Assembly (NCBI GenBank): GCA_030740295.1
Contig: JASLXP010001203.1
Span: 1-7,619, forward strand
Source of the DNA: Planctomycetota bacterium
GTDB lineage: Bacteria; Planctomycetota; PUPC01; JACPCR01
Length of the DNA stretch: 7,619 nt
Direction of reading: 5' to 3'
The notes below the pieces were generated by a model. That model saw only the letters and a program-made list of their open reading frames with translations, was not told where the DNA came from and did not search any database. How positions within the stretch are numbered: the first letter of the stretch is position 1; every line of letters starts with the position of its first letter. Positions 1 through 7,345 of the stretch are shown here, piece by piece. Both the position numbers and the translations under genes were made by a program.

Positions 1-1029
1 CGGAAAGAGTTCATCGAGAGCTGCTCGCACCCGTTGACGGTTCGGCCGGAGGACAGACCGTTCTGCCTCTGTGTGACTTTCAATCTGCCCCACGCGTATG
101 GAGCGGGTAACATGCAACTGCGGCCGTCAGACGACGAGTTATACAAATCGCGCTACCGGGAGTCGTTCAATGACATCCCCCTTCCAAGGACGTACGTTCC
201 TTTCAACGGCATCGAAACGCCGCGCATTCCTCGAGATGTTTACAATGGAATCTACCTTCCTTCGTACGATTATGTACGCTCGCAAACCGCTCTCCGCGAA
301 CGCCGCGTACGCGAGTATCAGGCCATCACGGGGATGGATCGTTTCATCGGCCACCTGAGGGAGACTCTGGAGCGTCTGCAGCTTGCGGACAACACCATCA
401 TCGTCTTCTCGACAGACCACGGTATTCACCACGGTGAACACGGCCTCGGCGGGAAGTGTTTTCTTTACGAAGAAGATCTGCGGATACCTTTTGTTATCTT
501 TGACCCGCGCTTGCCAAAGGATTCGCGTGGCCAGGTCAGGGATGAACTGGTAGTCGTGCCTGACCTCGCTCCGACGATGATGGATCTCGTTGGGCTGGAC
601 TCGCCCGAAACCATGCAGGGCCGCAGCCTGATACCGCTGCTTCACGGCGAAACGCCCGAGTGGCGGGAAGACTTCTTCTCGGAGCAGTTGCTGGATATTC
701 AGAACTACCCGCGCAGCGAAAGCGTCCGGTCGAAAGACTGGAAATACATTCGCTACTTCAAGAGAACGGAAGACCCGAATCAAAGGGGGCCGTTCCGTGG
801 CACGCTCGACAATTACAATGACAGCCTCACCTCCTCTCTGCACGGCGAGGAGCCGGTGTACGAGGAACTGTTCCATCTGGCGGAAGATCCGGGTGAAGTT
901 CACAACCTCGCGGGCGAGGCAGTGCACGAAGCCAGGTTGAATGAACTGCGGGCGCGGATTCTCGAGGTCTGTCGCGAGGCCAAAGGAGATGATTCTCCGC
1001 CTCTGACTCTGTCGGTTTCAAACTCGTAG
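1..1029 (+). CDS. Sulfatase (S1 / alkaline-phosphatase-like fold), C-terminal part, 5'-truncated by window edge
   Basis: The reading frame is open from base 1 to the TAG at 1027-1029, giving 342 visible residues. The TTG at 34 is an internal codon, because the frame continues upstream with no stop. Sulfatases hydrolyse sulfate esters using a formylglycine made from the Cys or Ser of a CxPSR motif; that motif and any signal peptide lie before base 1. The second half of the active site is visible. FSTDHG has its Asp-His at visible residues 139-140 (nt 415-420) and is followed by GEHG and GGK, with the conserved Lys at 152. The C-terminal subdomain has the usual VRSKDWKYIRYF strand and an ELFHLAEDPGEVHNLA segment. 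Such enzymes are usually about 450-520 residues, so roughly 100-180 are missing. Substrate specificity cannot be read from this part. In planctomycetes these enzymes are usually exported and act on sulfated polysaccharides. The next gene is on the same strand after a 344-base gap filled with repeats, so shared transcription is uncertain. Confidence 0.92.
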   Translation, partial: RKEFIESCSHPLTVRPEDRPFCLCVTFNLPHAYGAGNMQLRPSDDELYKSRYRESFNDIPLPRTYVPFNGIETPRIPRDVYNGIYLPSYDYVRSQTALRERRVREYQAITGMDRFIGHLRETLERLQLADNTIIVFSTDHGIHHGEHGLGGKCFLYEEDLRIPFVIFDPRLPKDSRGQVRDELVVVPDLAPTMMDLVGLDSPETMQGRSLIPLLHGETPEWREDFFSEQLLDIQNYPRSESVRSKDWKYIRYFKRTEDPNQRGPFRGTLDNYNDSLTSSLHGEEPVYEELFHLAEDPGEVHNLAGEAVHEARLNELRARILEVCREAKGDDSPPLTLSVSNS

Positions 1030-1038
1030 CCGAGCCCA

Positions 1039-1177
1039 GGAGTTGGAGTAACGGCTTTATTTAGCCGGGTCTTCGGATCTGGCGTCGCTCAAAGAACCCG
1101 GCTAAAGCCGTTACTCCAACCCCTGCTGAAGACGCCGAACTTCGATCTGTAAGTGGAGAAGAGGGTGTTGTAGAAAC
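1039..1177. repeat. Palindromic REPIN/MITE-like repeat, copy 1 of 2
   Basis: The unit starts with a long inverted repeat: left arm 1042-1070, right arm 1096-1120. The arms match over 25 bases, except that the left arm carries 4 extra bases (CTTTATTTAGCC where the other arms read CTTTAGCC). A non-palindromic tail of about 57 bases follows (1121-1177) and ends in GTTGTAGAAAC. Each arm also contains its own small palindrome of the CGGCT-N-AGCCG type, so the unit is two inverted hairpins, as in REPIN elements. As RNA it would form a strong stem just after the sulfatase stop and could protect or end that transcript, but no T-run follows. The tail reads open on the minus strand, but only because the repeat happens to lack stops. 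Confidence 0.85.
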
Positions 1178-1184
1178 GTCAGCG

Positions 1185-1310
1185 GGAGTTGGAGTAACGG
1201 CTTTAGCCGGGTTCTTCGCAGTACGGCAGACCCGGCTAAAGCCGTGACTCCAACCCCTGCTGACGACGCCGAACTTCGATCTGTAGTGGAGAAGAGGGTG
1301 TTGTAGAAAC
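1185..1310. repeat. Palindromic REPIN/MITE-like repeat, copy 2 of 2
   Basis: This is a near-identical second copy offset by 146 bases from the first. Its arms are 1188-1212 and 1230-1254, 25 bases each with one mismatch. The tail differs from copy 1 by one substitution (GAAGAC versus GACGAC) and one single-base deletion (GTAAGTGG versus GTAGTGG). The sequence between the arms is shorter than in copy 1 and hardly alike. Copy 2 is also flanked by short inverted termini: AGCGGGAGTT at 1181-1190 and AACTCCCGTT at 1308-1317, complementary at 9 of 10 positions. That is what a small non-autonomous element of about 137 bases would show. No transposase is visible in the window; mobilisation in trans, for example by an IS200/IS605-like or RAYT transposase, is inference. 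Confidence 0.85.
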
Positions 1311-1373
1311 TCCCGTTCAGCCACCAGAAAATCACTGTTTCGCTTGTCTCGCCAGAGCTCGACCGAAAGCGAC

Positions 1374-4300
1374 ATGAGAAAACGTCTAACGAAGTTCTGT
1401 GCTTTTAGCTTCCTGATGCTCGGCTTCACAGCCTCCATCCGAGCAGAGGGTCGTCTTACGCTGTCCAGAGATGATGTTGTCGTGTTCGCCGGTAGCGCCA
1501 ACATGGTACGTCTGCAGCGGGCGGGATACCTCGAGGCCATGCTCGCCAGTGCCTTTGCTGCTTCCCGGCCGAAGTTTCGGGACCTGTCCTGGGAGGCTGA
1601 TACGGTGTTCCGCCAGGGCACGGTCATCGAGCGATGGCGGAAGAATGGCTTTGGCAATCTCGAAGATCAACTCGGTCGAGTTGGCACAACAGTGGTCGTC
1701 GCACAGTTTGGAAAGATCGAATCGATGGCCGGCCCAGACGGTCTGGACAAGTTCACAAGAGCCTATGAGCGGCTGATCGACAGATTCAAGAAACGGGCAA
1801 GGCTTGTTGTGCTGGTCACCCCCACTCCATTTGAGAAGCCGCCGAGCGCGCTGATTCCCGACCTGACCATTCACAATTCCGCACTGACCTTGTATGTAAA
1901 AGCGATCGCGAGAATTGCCGCTGAAACGAAGCTCATTCTTGTGGACCTGTTTACGGGAGCCAAGAAAGGTCTGACCGAGAATGGCATGCACATCAAGGCC
2001 GAGGCCCAGACCCACATCGCTCACGAGATCGCGCGGCAACTGAAGATTCCGGTTCCAGCGAAAACGAATCTTGAACCTCTGCGTCTGGCTGTGATCGAGA
2101 AGCATCGCCTCTGGTACGACTACTGGCGACCGGCCAACTGGAAGCTGCTCTACGGTGATGACGCCCGGCGGCAATTCACGCGCGGCGGGAAGAACTACAT
2201 TCCGTTTAAGGAAGAATGGAAAAAGCTCATTCCACGAATCGCACAGGCGGAACAGCGAGTCCTGCAATTGGCCGATGGCGGCGAAGACCAGGGACACAGC
2301 CGTCCTGAACCAGAGGTGCTTCACGGGGACCCGAGCGCCAATATCAGAAAGGAGCAGGCTTCGTTTGCCCTGTCAGACGGTTTGCAGGTCAATCTCTTTG
2401 CCTCGGACCTGCAGGGCCTAACCTCACCCCTCGCCATCCGGTGGGATCCTGCGGGGCGTATGTATGTGACCACCACGACGACTTATCCCCACGTCTTTCC
2501 GGGCGACCTTCCCAACGACAAGATCATCGTTCTCGAAGATTCCAACCGCGATGGCCGCGCAGACAAGTCGACCGTCTTTGCGACTGGCCTGAACATCCCA
2601 ACAGGTCTTGAGCTGGGCGACGGCGGCGTCTATGTTGGCCAGAACACGGACCTGCTGTTTCTTCAAGATACCGACGGGGACGGCAAGGCGGACAGACGTC
2701 GTATTGTGTTGAGCGGATTTGGAAACGGCGATTCTCATCAGACCAGCAATTCATTTGTCTGGAGTCCGGGCGGCGAATTGTATTTCGGTCAGGGAGACGG
2801 GATCGAGTCGCGCGTTGAGACCCCGTGGGGTGTAAGCAGTCTTTTCCAGTCCGGCTTTTACCGGTTTCGCCCGCGGCGTCTGCAACTGCATCCGTTACTC
2901 AATGATTTCATGGGGCCGGGCAATCCTTGGGGCGTCGCATTTGATGAATGGGGACAGATCTTCAGCATCGATGGCGCGGGTGGTGTGACCTGGCTCTCAC
3001 CGGGTCAGATTCCTGCCAGGCATCGGCTGCGCCTGCGCACCATCGGCAAGCCCGGCGGCTACTGTGGCATCGGTTACCTGGACGGGCGGCATCTTCCAGG
3101 GTCGATGCGAGGGGATTTTGCAGTGGGTGATTTCAAAGCCAATCGGATTAAACGCTTCTCCGTCAAACCCGATGGCGCCGGGTTTTCCCTGCAGTGGGAA
3201 GCCCCCATTCTTCAGTCGCGGCATCGCAACTTCAGACCGGTCGATGTGAAGGTTGGTCCGGACGGCGCCATCTATGTGGTTGACTGGTACAACCCGATCA
3301 TCTGCCACCAGGACAACGCTTATCGCGACCCGACACGCGACAAGGCCCACGGACGCATCTGGCGTGTGTCCTCTAAATCGCCTGTCATCAAGCCTCTCAA
3401 TCTGACGAAGGTCACGATCAATGAAATCCTTGACGCGCTCAAGTCCCCCGAGCACTGGACCCGATACCAGGCCAAACGTGCTTTGACGATGCGCGATGCC
3501 ACTCTGGTTGGCGATGCCCTGGATGCATGGGTTCGCTCTCTCGATGCTAAGCACCCGCGGAATGAGCATCATCTTCACGAAGCACTGGGTGCGTACGCAA
3601 CGATTGAAGTCGTGAGACCAGATCTTCTTGGGCGGTTACTGGAGGCAAAGGATCCCAGGGCCCGAGCGTACGCCACGCGCATTGCGGGCCGCTGGCATGA
3701 TCGGCTCGATGATCCACTGAAGCTGTTGGCCCGGCGCGTTGTGGACGAGCATCCACAGGTACGGATGGAGGCGGTGATCGCGTGCGCAGCGATTCCGTCA
3801 GCGCGGTCGATGGAAGTGGCAACGCGGGTAATCGACATGCCGATGGATCATTGGATCGACTACGCGCTGACGCAGGCTGCACATCACCTGAAGCCGATAT
3901 GGATGCCGGCGCTCCAGAGAGGGGAGCTTACGTTCGCTCATCCCAGCCACCTCGCCGCATTGCTCAATAGAGCTGGTGGCCGCAACGTACTCAGGAGCCT
4001 CAAGAAGATCGTCAATTCGGAGGGCTTGACTTCACAAACGAAGGCCTCGGTGGTTGCCTCGATTCTGGCGGTCGGAGGCCCGAAGGAAATGGAAGTGTAC
4101 GGATTGGATACAAGGTCGTTTACACGGGCAAACCGATATGATGCCGATCTGCATGCCCAGGCCCTGGCCCTGCTGATTCAGGTTGCGCGTTTTCGGCCGG
4201 TGCGACCATCCGGTGATCTGAGCGCATCATTAGATCGTCTGATCGACCAACCACATCCAAAGCTCAAAACACACGCGCTCGTGCTTGCTGGAATCTGGAA

Positions 4301-5234
4301 AGTCAGAGAGACGCAAGGCAAAGTGCTGGCAATTGCGAAAGACAGTTTGCTTTCGCTGCCGGTGCGCGCGGCCGCCTTCGAAGCGATGGTTGCTATGAAG
4401 CTGCCCTCGAGCAGGGACATCCTCGTCGGCTACTCAGCCAATCCGCACAAGTTATCCCTGCGAGCCGCCGCCATTCAGTCGCTCGTAACTGTGGATGCGC
4501 CAGCCGCCGCCCGGCAAGCGGCGCAGTTTTTTGGCGAGGCCGATCTCAAGAAAATGGAGACCACCCCCCTGCTCACCGCATTTCTGAATCGTAAGGGTGG
4601 CGTCGAAGCCCTGGCTTCTGCGCTGCGGACGGGGAAGTTGGAGCCCGCGCGAGCGGAACAACTCCTTCGGGCCCTCTATGCAACTGGACGATCGGCCAGA
4701 GCGGTAATCCATGTACTCAGCCAGGCGATCGGAGCATCGGGGCAAGTGCCGGAATACAGCGAGGAACATGTGAAAGGCTTAGTGAAAGATGCAATGAAAC
4801 ACGGCGATGCGGAACGAGGGGCCGTCCTGTTCAAATCCAGCGCATGTATCACCTGCCACAGAATTGGCGACGCGGGTGGCGTCATCGGTCCGGACCTGAC
4901 ATCGATTGGCACAACACTTTCCTCCGAGAGAATTGTCGAGGAATTGCTTTGGCCCAACCGGCAAGTGAAGGAAGGATTCTCAGTGGTGCAGGTGCTTACT
5001 AAAGATGGAGTAATACATCAGGGCTACGAACGGAGCGCCTCGAAGAGCCAGAATGCCGGCGACCTGGTCATGCGGGAGCTCACATCAGAAAAGCTGATCA
5101 CGATTAAGAAACAACACATTGCTGAAAAGCGGGGCACAGACAGTCCCATGCCAACAGGACTCACGGCTCTGCTGACACGACCTCAGGTGTTGGATCTGAT
5201 TCGATACCTTTCAGGCTCTGGAAAAATCAAATGA
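1374..5234 (+). CDS. PVC-type heme-binding CxxCH protein: degenerate SGNH domain, dehydrogenase-like beta-propeller, HEAT repeats, cytochrome c domain
   Basis: This exported 1286-residue multidomain protein probably acts in the periplasm. The ATG at 1374 is preferred because it opens directly on a signal peptide (RKR, hydrophobic residues 8-22, likely cleavage after the Ala of SIRA); a TTG at 1344 would add ten polar residues. GAAAG at 1365-1369 is a weak ribosome site. Domains by residue: 33-235 SGNH-hydrolase-like; about 244-325 a charged linker with the family's HRLWYDYWRPANWKLLYGD; about 331-665 a beta-propeller of the TIGR02604 membrane-bound dehydrogenase type, with two Asp-rich loops that could bind calcium (DSNRDGRAD at 389, DTDGDGKAD at 432); about 682-1130 HEAT-like helical repeats; 1143-1286 a TIGR02603 haem domain with CITCH at 1158-1162 and a likely axial Met at 1259 (DSPMPTGL). 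The architecture is typical of Planctomycetes and Verrucomicrobia. A sugar dehydrogenase role is inferred from the propeller and haem. Three of four SGNH catalytic positions look substituted. The stop overlaps the next gene's ATG. Confidence 0.93.
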   Translation: MRKRLTKFCAFSFLMLGFTASIRAEGRLTLSRDDVVVFAGSANMVRLQRAGYLEAMLASAFAASRPKFRDLSWEADTVFRQGTVIERWRKNGFGNLEDQLGRVGTTVVVAQFGKIESMAGPDGLDKFTRAYERLIDRFKKRARLVVLVTPTPFEKPPSALIPDLTIHNSALTLYVKAIARIAAETKLILVDLFTGAKKGLTENGMHIKAEAQTHIAHEIARQLKIPVPAKTNLEPLRLAVIEKHRLWYDYWRPANWKLLYGDDARRQFTRGGKNYIPFKEEWKKLIPRIAQAEQRVLQLADGGEDQGHSRPEPEVLHGDPSANIRKEQASFALSDGLQVNLFASDLQGLTSPLAIRWDPAGRMYVTTTTTYPHVFPGDLPNDKIIVLEDSNRDGRADKSTVFATGLNIPTGLELGDGGVYVGQNTDLLFLQDTDGDGKADRRRIVLSGFGNGDSHQTSNSFVWSPGGELYFGQGDGIESRVETPWGVSSLFQSGFYRFRPRRLQLHPLLNDFMGPGNPWGVAFDEWGQIFSIDGAGGVTWLSPGQIPARHRLRLRTIGKPGGYCGIGYLDGRHLPGSMRGDFAVGDFKANRIKRFSVKPDGAGFSLQWEAPILQSRHRNFRPVDVKVGPDGAIYVVDWYNPIICHQDNAYRDPTRDKAHGRIWRVSSKSPVIKPLNLTKVTINEILDALKSPEHWTRYQAKRALTMRDATLVGDALDAWVRSLDAKHPRNEHHLHEALGAYATIEVVRPDLLGRLLEAKDPRARAYATRIAGRWHDRLDDPLKLLARRVVDEHPQVRMEAVIACAAIPSARSMEVATRVIDMPMDHWIDYALTQAAHHLKPIWMPALQRGELTFAHPSHLAALLNRAGGRNVLRSLKKIVNSEGLTSQTKASVVASILAVGGPKEMEVYGLDTRSFTRANRYDADLHAQALALLIQVARFRPVRPSGDLSASLDRLIDQPHPKLKTHALVLAGIWKVRETQGKVLAIAKDSLLSLPVRAAAFEAMVAMKLPSSRDILVGYSANPHKLSLRAAAIQSLVTVDAPAAARQAAQFFGEADLKKMETTPLLTAFLNRKGGVEALASALRTGKLEPARAEQLLRALYATGRSARAVIHVLSQAIGASGQVPEYSEEHVKGLVKDAMKHGDAERGAVLFKSSACITCHRIGDAGGVIGPDLTSIGTTLSSERIVEELLWPNRQVKEGFSVVQVLTKDGVIHQGYERSASKSQNAGDLVMRELTSEKLITIKKQHIAEKRGTDSPMPTGLTALLTRPQVLDLIRYLSGSGKIK

Positions 5235-5950
5235 AGAATCTGGCGACCCTTCTTTCCTGGTGCACTTGTTTTTCGTTTCTCATTTCCTGCACATCCGCGG
5301 AAGAGCAGGAGCCTGAACAGGGCTTTGTTTCAATCTTCGATGGCAAGAGCCTGAATGGCTGGTCGGCCATGCCCGCCAAGACGGCAAAAGCGTGGACGGT
5401 CAAGGATGGAATGATTGTCGGCGATGGTGACATGGGCCGAGGCTACCTTGTCTTCGAAAACAAGGAGCTGGCAGATTTTGAGCTTAAGCTCAGCTACAGA
5501 TTCCCTGGAAAAGGCAACAGCGGAATCAGCGTCCGTGCGCGAAAGGACAAAACCCGAAAGCGAACTTTCCAAAGCTATCACGCGGATCTCGGCCACCTCG
5601 GTATCGGCAAACGCATCCTCGGAGCGTGGGACTTCCACACCCCCGGTCGCAGAGAACACGCCTGCTTCCGCGGAAAACGACTCGTGATCGACAAGAATGA
5701 TAAGCCCACTGTCTCAGCGATTGAAGGAGCACTGACCGTAAAGGACATCAGGAAAGGCGAGTGGAACACCGTCCACCTCATCATAAAAGACAACAACTTC
5801 AGATTCTTCATCAACGGGAAGCTCGCCTCGGAATTCACGGAGCACTTGCCCGACGAGAAACGCCTGCACAATGGGGCGATCAACCTGCAACTCCACGATC
5901 CCCGGATGACCGTACATTTCAGAGATCTTCGGATCAGGCTGTTGGAATAA
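5231..5950 (+). CDS. DUF1080 family protein (3-keto-disaccharide hydrolase domain, PF06439), predicted lipoprotein
   Basis: This 239-residue protein has one concanavalin/LamG-like DUF1080 domain. The N-terminus is a signal peptide with a lipobox, LISC, putting the lipidated Cys at residue 20; cleavage after the following TSA by signal peptidase I is the alternative. The domain opens with GFVSIFDGKSLNGW, has GNSGISVRA at 95-103, a central QSYHADLGHLGIG stretch, a WNTVHLIIKDNNFRFFINGK strand pair, and ends with INLQLHD (217-223) and a final VHFRDLRIR strand. All of these are usual for the family, and the length is normal. Some members cleave 3-keto-glycosides made by a partner sugar oxidase; others have unknown roles. 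The ATG shares four bases with the stop of the upstream propeller-cytochrome gene, and GGA at 5220-5222 sits 8 bases before it, so translation is probably coupled. Activity on a 3-keto sugar is inferred from family and context. Confidence 0.9.
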   Translation: MKNLATLLSWCTCFSFLISCTSAEEQEPEQGFVSIFDGKSLNGWSAMPAKTAKAWTVKDGMIVGDGDMGRGYLVFENKELADFELKLSYRFPGKGNSGISVRARKDKTRKRTFQSYHADLGHLGIGKRILGAWDFHTPGRREHACFRGKRLVIDKNDKPTVSAIEGALTVKDIRKGEWNTVHLIIKDNNFRFFINGKLASEFTEHLPDEKRLHNGAINLQLHDPRMTVHFRDLRIRLLE

Positions 5951-5994
5951 GTAAGTAAGCAAAATTCCCTTCAACAGTGTCGACTGCGAGAGCT

Positions 5995-6924
5995 TCACTC
6001 CTTTTCCCAGGCAAGTGAATAATCGCGCTCGTGGGGTTTGGGGTGGCCGCCGGGGCCGTAGGCGCCCTCTGCGCTGGATTCAGATTCCAGGGGAATGAAA
6101 GTCTCCCTGATCCCGCTCTCTGTCACATCACATTTGAAAAAGCCCAGCCTTGGGTCACCGTTTTCCCACTGGTCGCTCCATTGGGGAAAAGCGATGCCGG
6201 CACACTTGTAGAAGCGAATGCCATCAAATATCTGCACGGGGCGCCGGCAATGGATGTGCCCGCTGAAAACGATCTCAACTCCGGTCGATTTGAACGCATC
6301 AAGGATCCTCGAACGGTGCGGCTCGTCGATGCTGAAGTACCAGTGGGTGTACTCCTCTTGCTTCGTGATGTCCCAAGTCTGCTCGTCCGGGCGGTCTACG
6401 AAGAGCGGGTAATGCATGGTCATCACGTGGTGCTCGGCCGCTGGCAGCGAAGGAAGTTCCTGTTCGAGCCACGTCCACATCCGGTCTTCCTGCGGCAGCC
6501 CTGAACCGGCCAGGGCCGCGTAAAAGCCGCTGAAACGTACGTCCTTGTGCACGAACGACCACGGGAACTCACCCAGAAAACTGGCGAACCGCTCGAGTGC
6601 ATCGGCCGTTGCATTCAGAGATGGATCATCCCGCCCGGCAGCTCCGTCAATCCGGGAAGGCTTGTTGCCGACGTCCATGTTGCCCGGGATGGAGTGGCTC
6701 GGATACGGCAGTTGGGCGAGCTCATCCTTGACAGCCTCGAATTCAAAATCGTGAAGGGTCCCATCGCGCGTCAGGTCGCCGCCGACCAGCAGCAGATCGG
6801 CTTCCATGCTTTTGAGCTGCTTTAAGGCCGTCTGCCAATTCTCCATGAATCTGGGATTGAAACGATAGGAGCGTGGCGACCCGGGCTGCATGTCGCAGGC
6901 GTGAAGAAAGGTCCAGTTTTTCAT
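5995..6924 (-). CDS. Calcineurin-like metallophosphoesterase with variant DxQ and GNMD motifs
   Basis: This 309-residue protein has the five motifs of the calcineurin-like phosphoesterase fold (PF00149) in order: ACDMQPG (Asp11), GGDLTRDG (Asp50), IPGNMDVG (Asn82), TMHYPL (His171) and FSGHIHC (His223, His225). Two usual residues are replaced. The His of motif I (DxH) is Gln13, and the catalytic His of GNHD is Met83. There is no signal peptide, so it should be cytoplasmic. The start is fixed by an in-frame TGA three codons upstream of the ATG at 6922-6924; no good ribosome site precedes it. The overall order resembles cAMP-phosphodiesterase-type enzymes, but with the catalytic His lost the substrate, and even activity, is open. 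The gene converges on the DUF1080 gene, with 44 bases between stops and no obvious terminator there. It has no visible functional link to the glycan genes. Confidence 0.88.
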   Translation of the reverse strand: MKNWTFLHACDMQPGSPRSYRFNPRFMENWQTALKQLKSMEADLLLVGGDLTRDGTLHDFEFEAVKDELAQLPYPSHSIPGNMDVGNKPSRIDGAAGRDDPSLNATADALERFASFLGEFPWSFVHKDVRFSGFYAALAGSGLPQEDRMWTWLEQELPSLPAAEHHVMTMHYPLFVDRPDEQTWDITKQEEYTHWYFSIDEPHRSRILDAFKSTGVEIVFSGHIHCRRPVQIFDGIRFYKCAGIAFPQWSDQWENGDPRLGFFKCDVTESGIRETFIPLESESSAEGAYGPGGHPKPHERDYSLAWEKE

Positions 6925-6958
6925 GATGGTTCACATGTGTTTTCGAGTAGGAATCTCA

Positions 6959-6986
6959 TACATACGGCCACGGATTTCCTGGTCAA
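6959..6986 (-). promoter_or_regulatory. Possible sigma70-type promoter for the metallophosphoesterase gene
   Basis: Read on the minus strand, TTGACC (6986-6981) matches the -35 consensus at five of six positions. After a 16-base spacer, TATGTA (6964-6959) matches the -10 box at only three. It lies 35 bases before the phosphoesterase ATG, a sensible distance. Between it and the start is a perfect 8-base palindrome, CACATGTG (6932-6939), which could be an operator or chance. The weak -10 keeps confidence low. Confidence 0.28.
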
Positions 6987-7036
6987 GCGGGGCACCCGAT
7001 CTCAGCCGCGTTGCGAGCAAAGCTGTCTGACGTTGC

Positions 7037-7345
7037 TCAATACCTGCATCCGGTTTCACAGACCGCTTCCTCATTTTCGAGATCCTCTTCGGATTTCAGG
7101 TGCAGCAGGTCAGAAAGTTCTCTGCGGTTGTTCGAGAGGGCCTCAAAAGCCTTTGCGGCAAGCGGCATCAATGATGGAGTTGAGAGATGGATAGCGAGTT
7201 CCCGGTAATGGACCAAGGCATACATGGACATGATGAAAGCGTTGGGGCCGCAATAGACCGCGCCGTTATCGGCAATGACGATGGTGCTCTCCTTTTCGTG
7301 TATGGGACGGATGTGGTCAGCAAATGTTGAAACATGTTTCTGTCG
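7037..7345 (-). pseudogene. Decayed fragment resembling the C-terminal half of a DCC-family (DUF393) thiol-disulfide oxidoreductase-like protein
   Basis: The minus strand is open for 102 codons from just after a TGA at 7348-7346 to the TGA at 7039-7037. The first ATG is only at 7231, which would leave 64 residues starting in the middle of the likely domain. Upstream of that ATG the same frame still reads like protein: STIVIADNGAVYCGPNAF, followed by MSMYALVHYRELAIHLSTP and PLAAKAFEALSNNRRELS. The pattern of a beta strand, NG turn, Tyr, Ala, a helix with Pro, then Ala-rich helix and Asn-Arg resembles the C-terminal half of DCC proteins. Those are about 130 residues and carry a CxxC near the N-terminus. 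No such motif appears upstream. In frame before the TGA there are only 24 more codons (MADPLQGIFNRILV...) back to a TAG. I read this as a truncated, interrupted remnant. A short expressed gene from 7231 is the alternative. The family match is from memory. Confidence 0.42.

Noticed and set aside
139..927. Minus-strand open frame of 262 codons inside the sulfatase
   Set aside because: The plus strand encodes clear sulfatase motifs in this interval; the antisense frame shows none.
1344..1373. TTG at 1344 as start of the propeller-cytochrome protein
   Set aside because: It would place ten polar residues before a well-formed signal peptide, whereas the ATG at 1374 begins directly with the positively charged n-region.
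1061..1657. Minus-strand frame of 198 codons with internally repeated peptides
   Set aside because: The repetition comes from the two DNA repeat copies, and the frame runs into the start of the propeller-cytochrome gene on the opposite strand. No recognisable domain.
1386..2324. Long minus-strand open frame of 312 codons
   Set aside because: It lies wholly inside the SGNH and linker region of the plus-strand gene, whose domain order is convincing. It is an antisense shadow.
5939..5977. CTGTTGGA / TTCAACAG inverted repeat between the two convergent genes as a terminator
   Set aside because: The stem is only 8 base pairs including a wobble, the loop is 23 bases, and no T-run follows on either strand.
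6901..7194. Plus-strand open frame of 97 codons upstream of the phosphoesterase
   Set aside because: It overlaps the phosphoesterase start and the DCC-like fragment on the other strand, and its composition shows no recognisable fold or motif.
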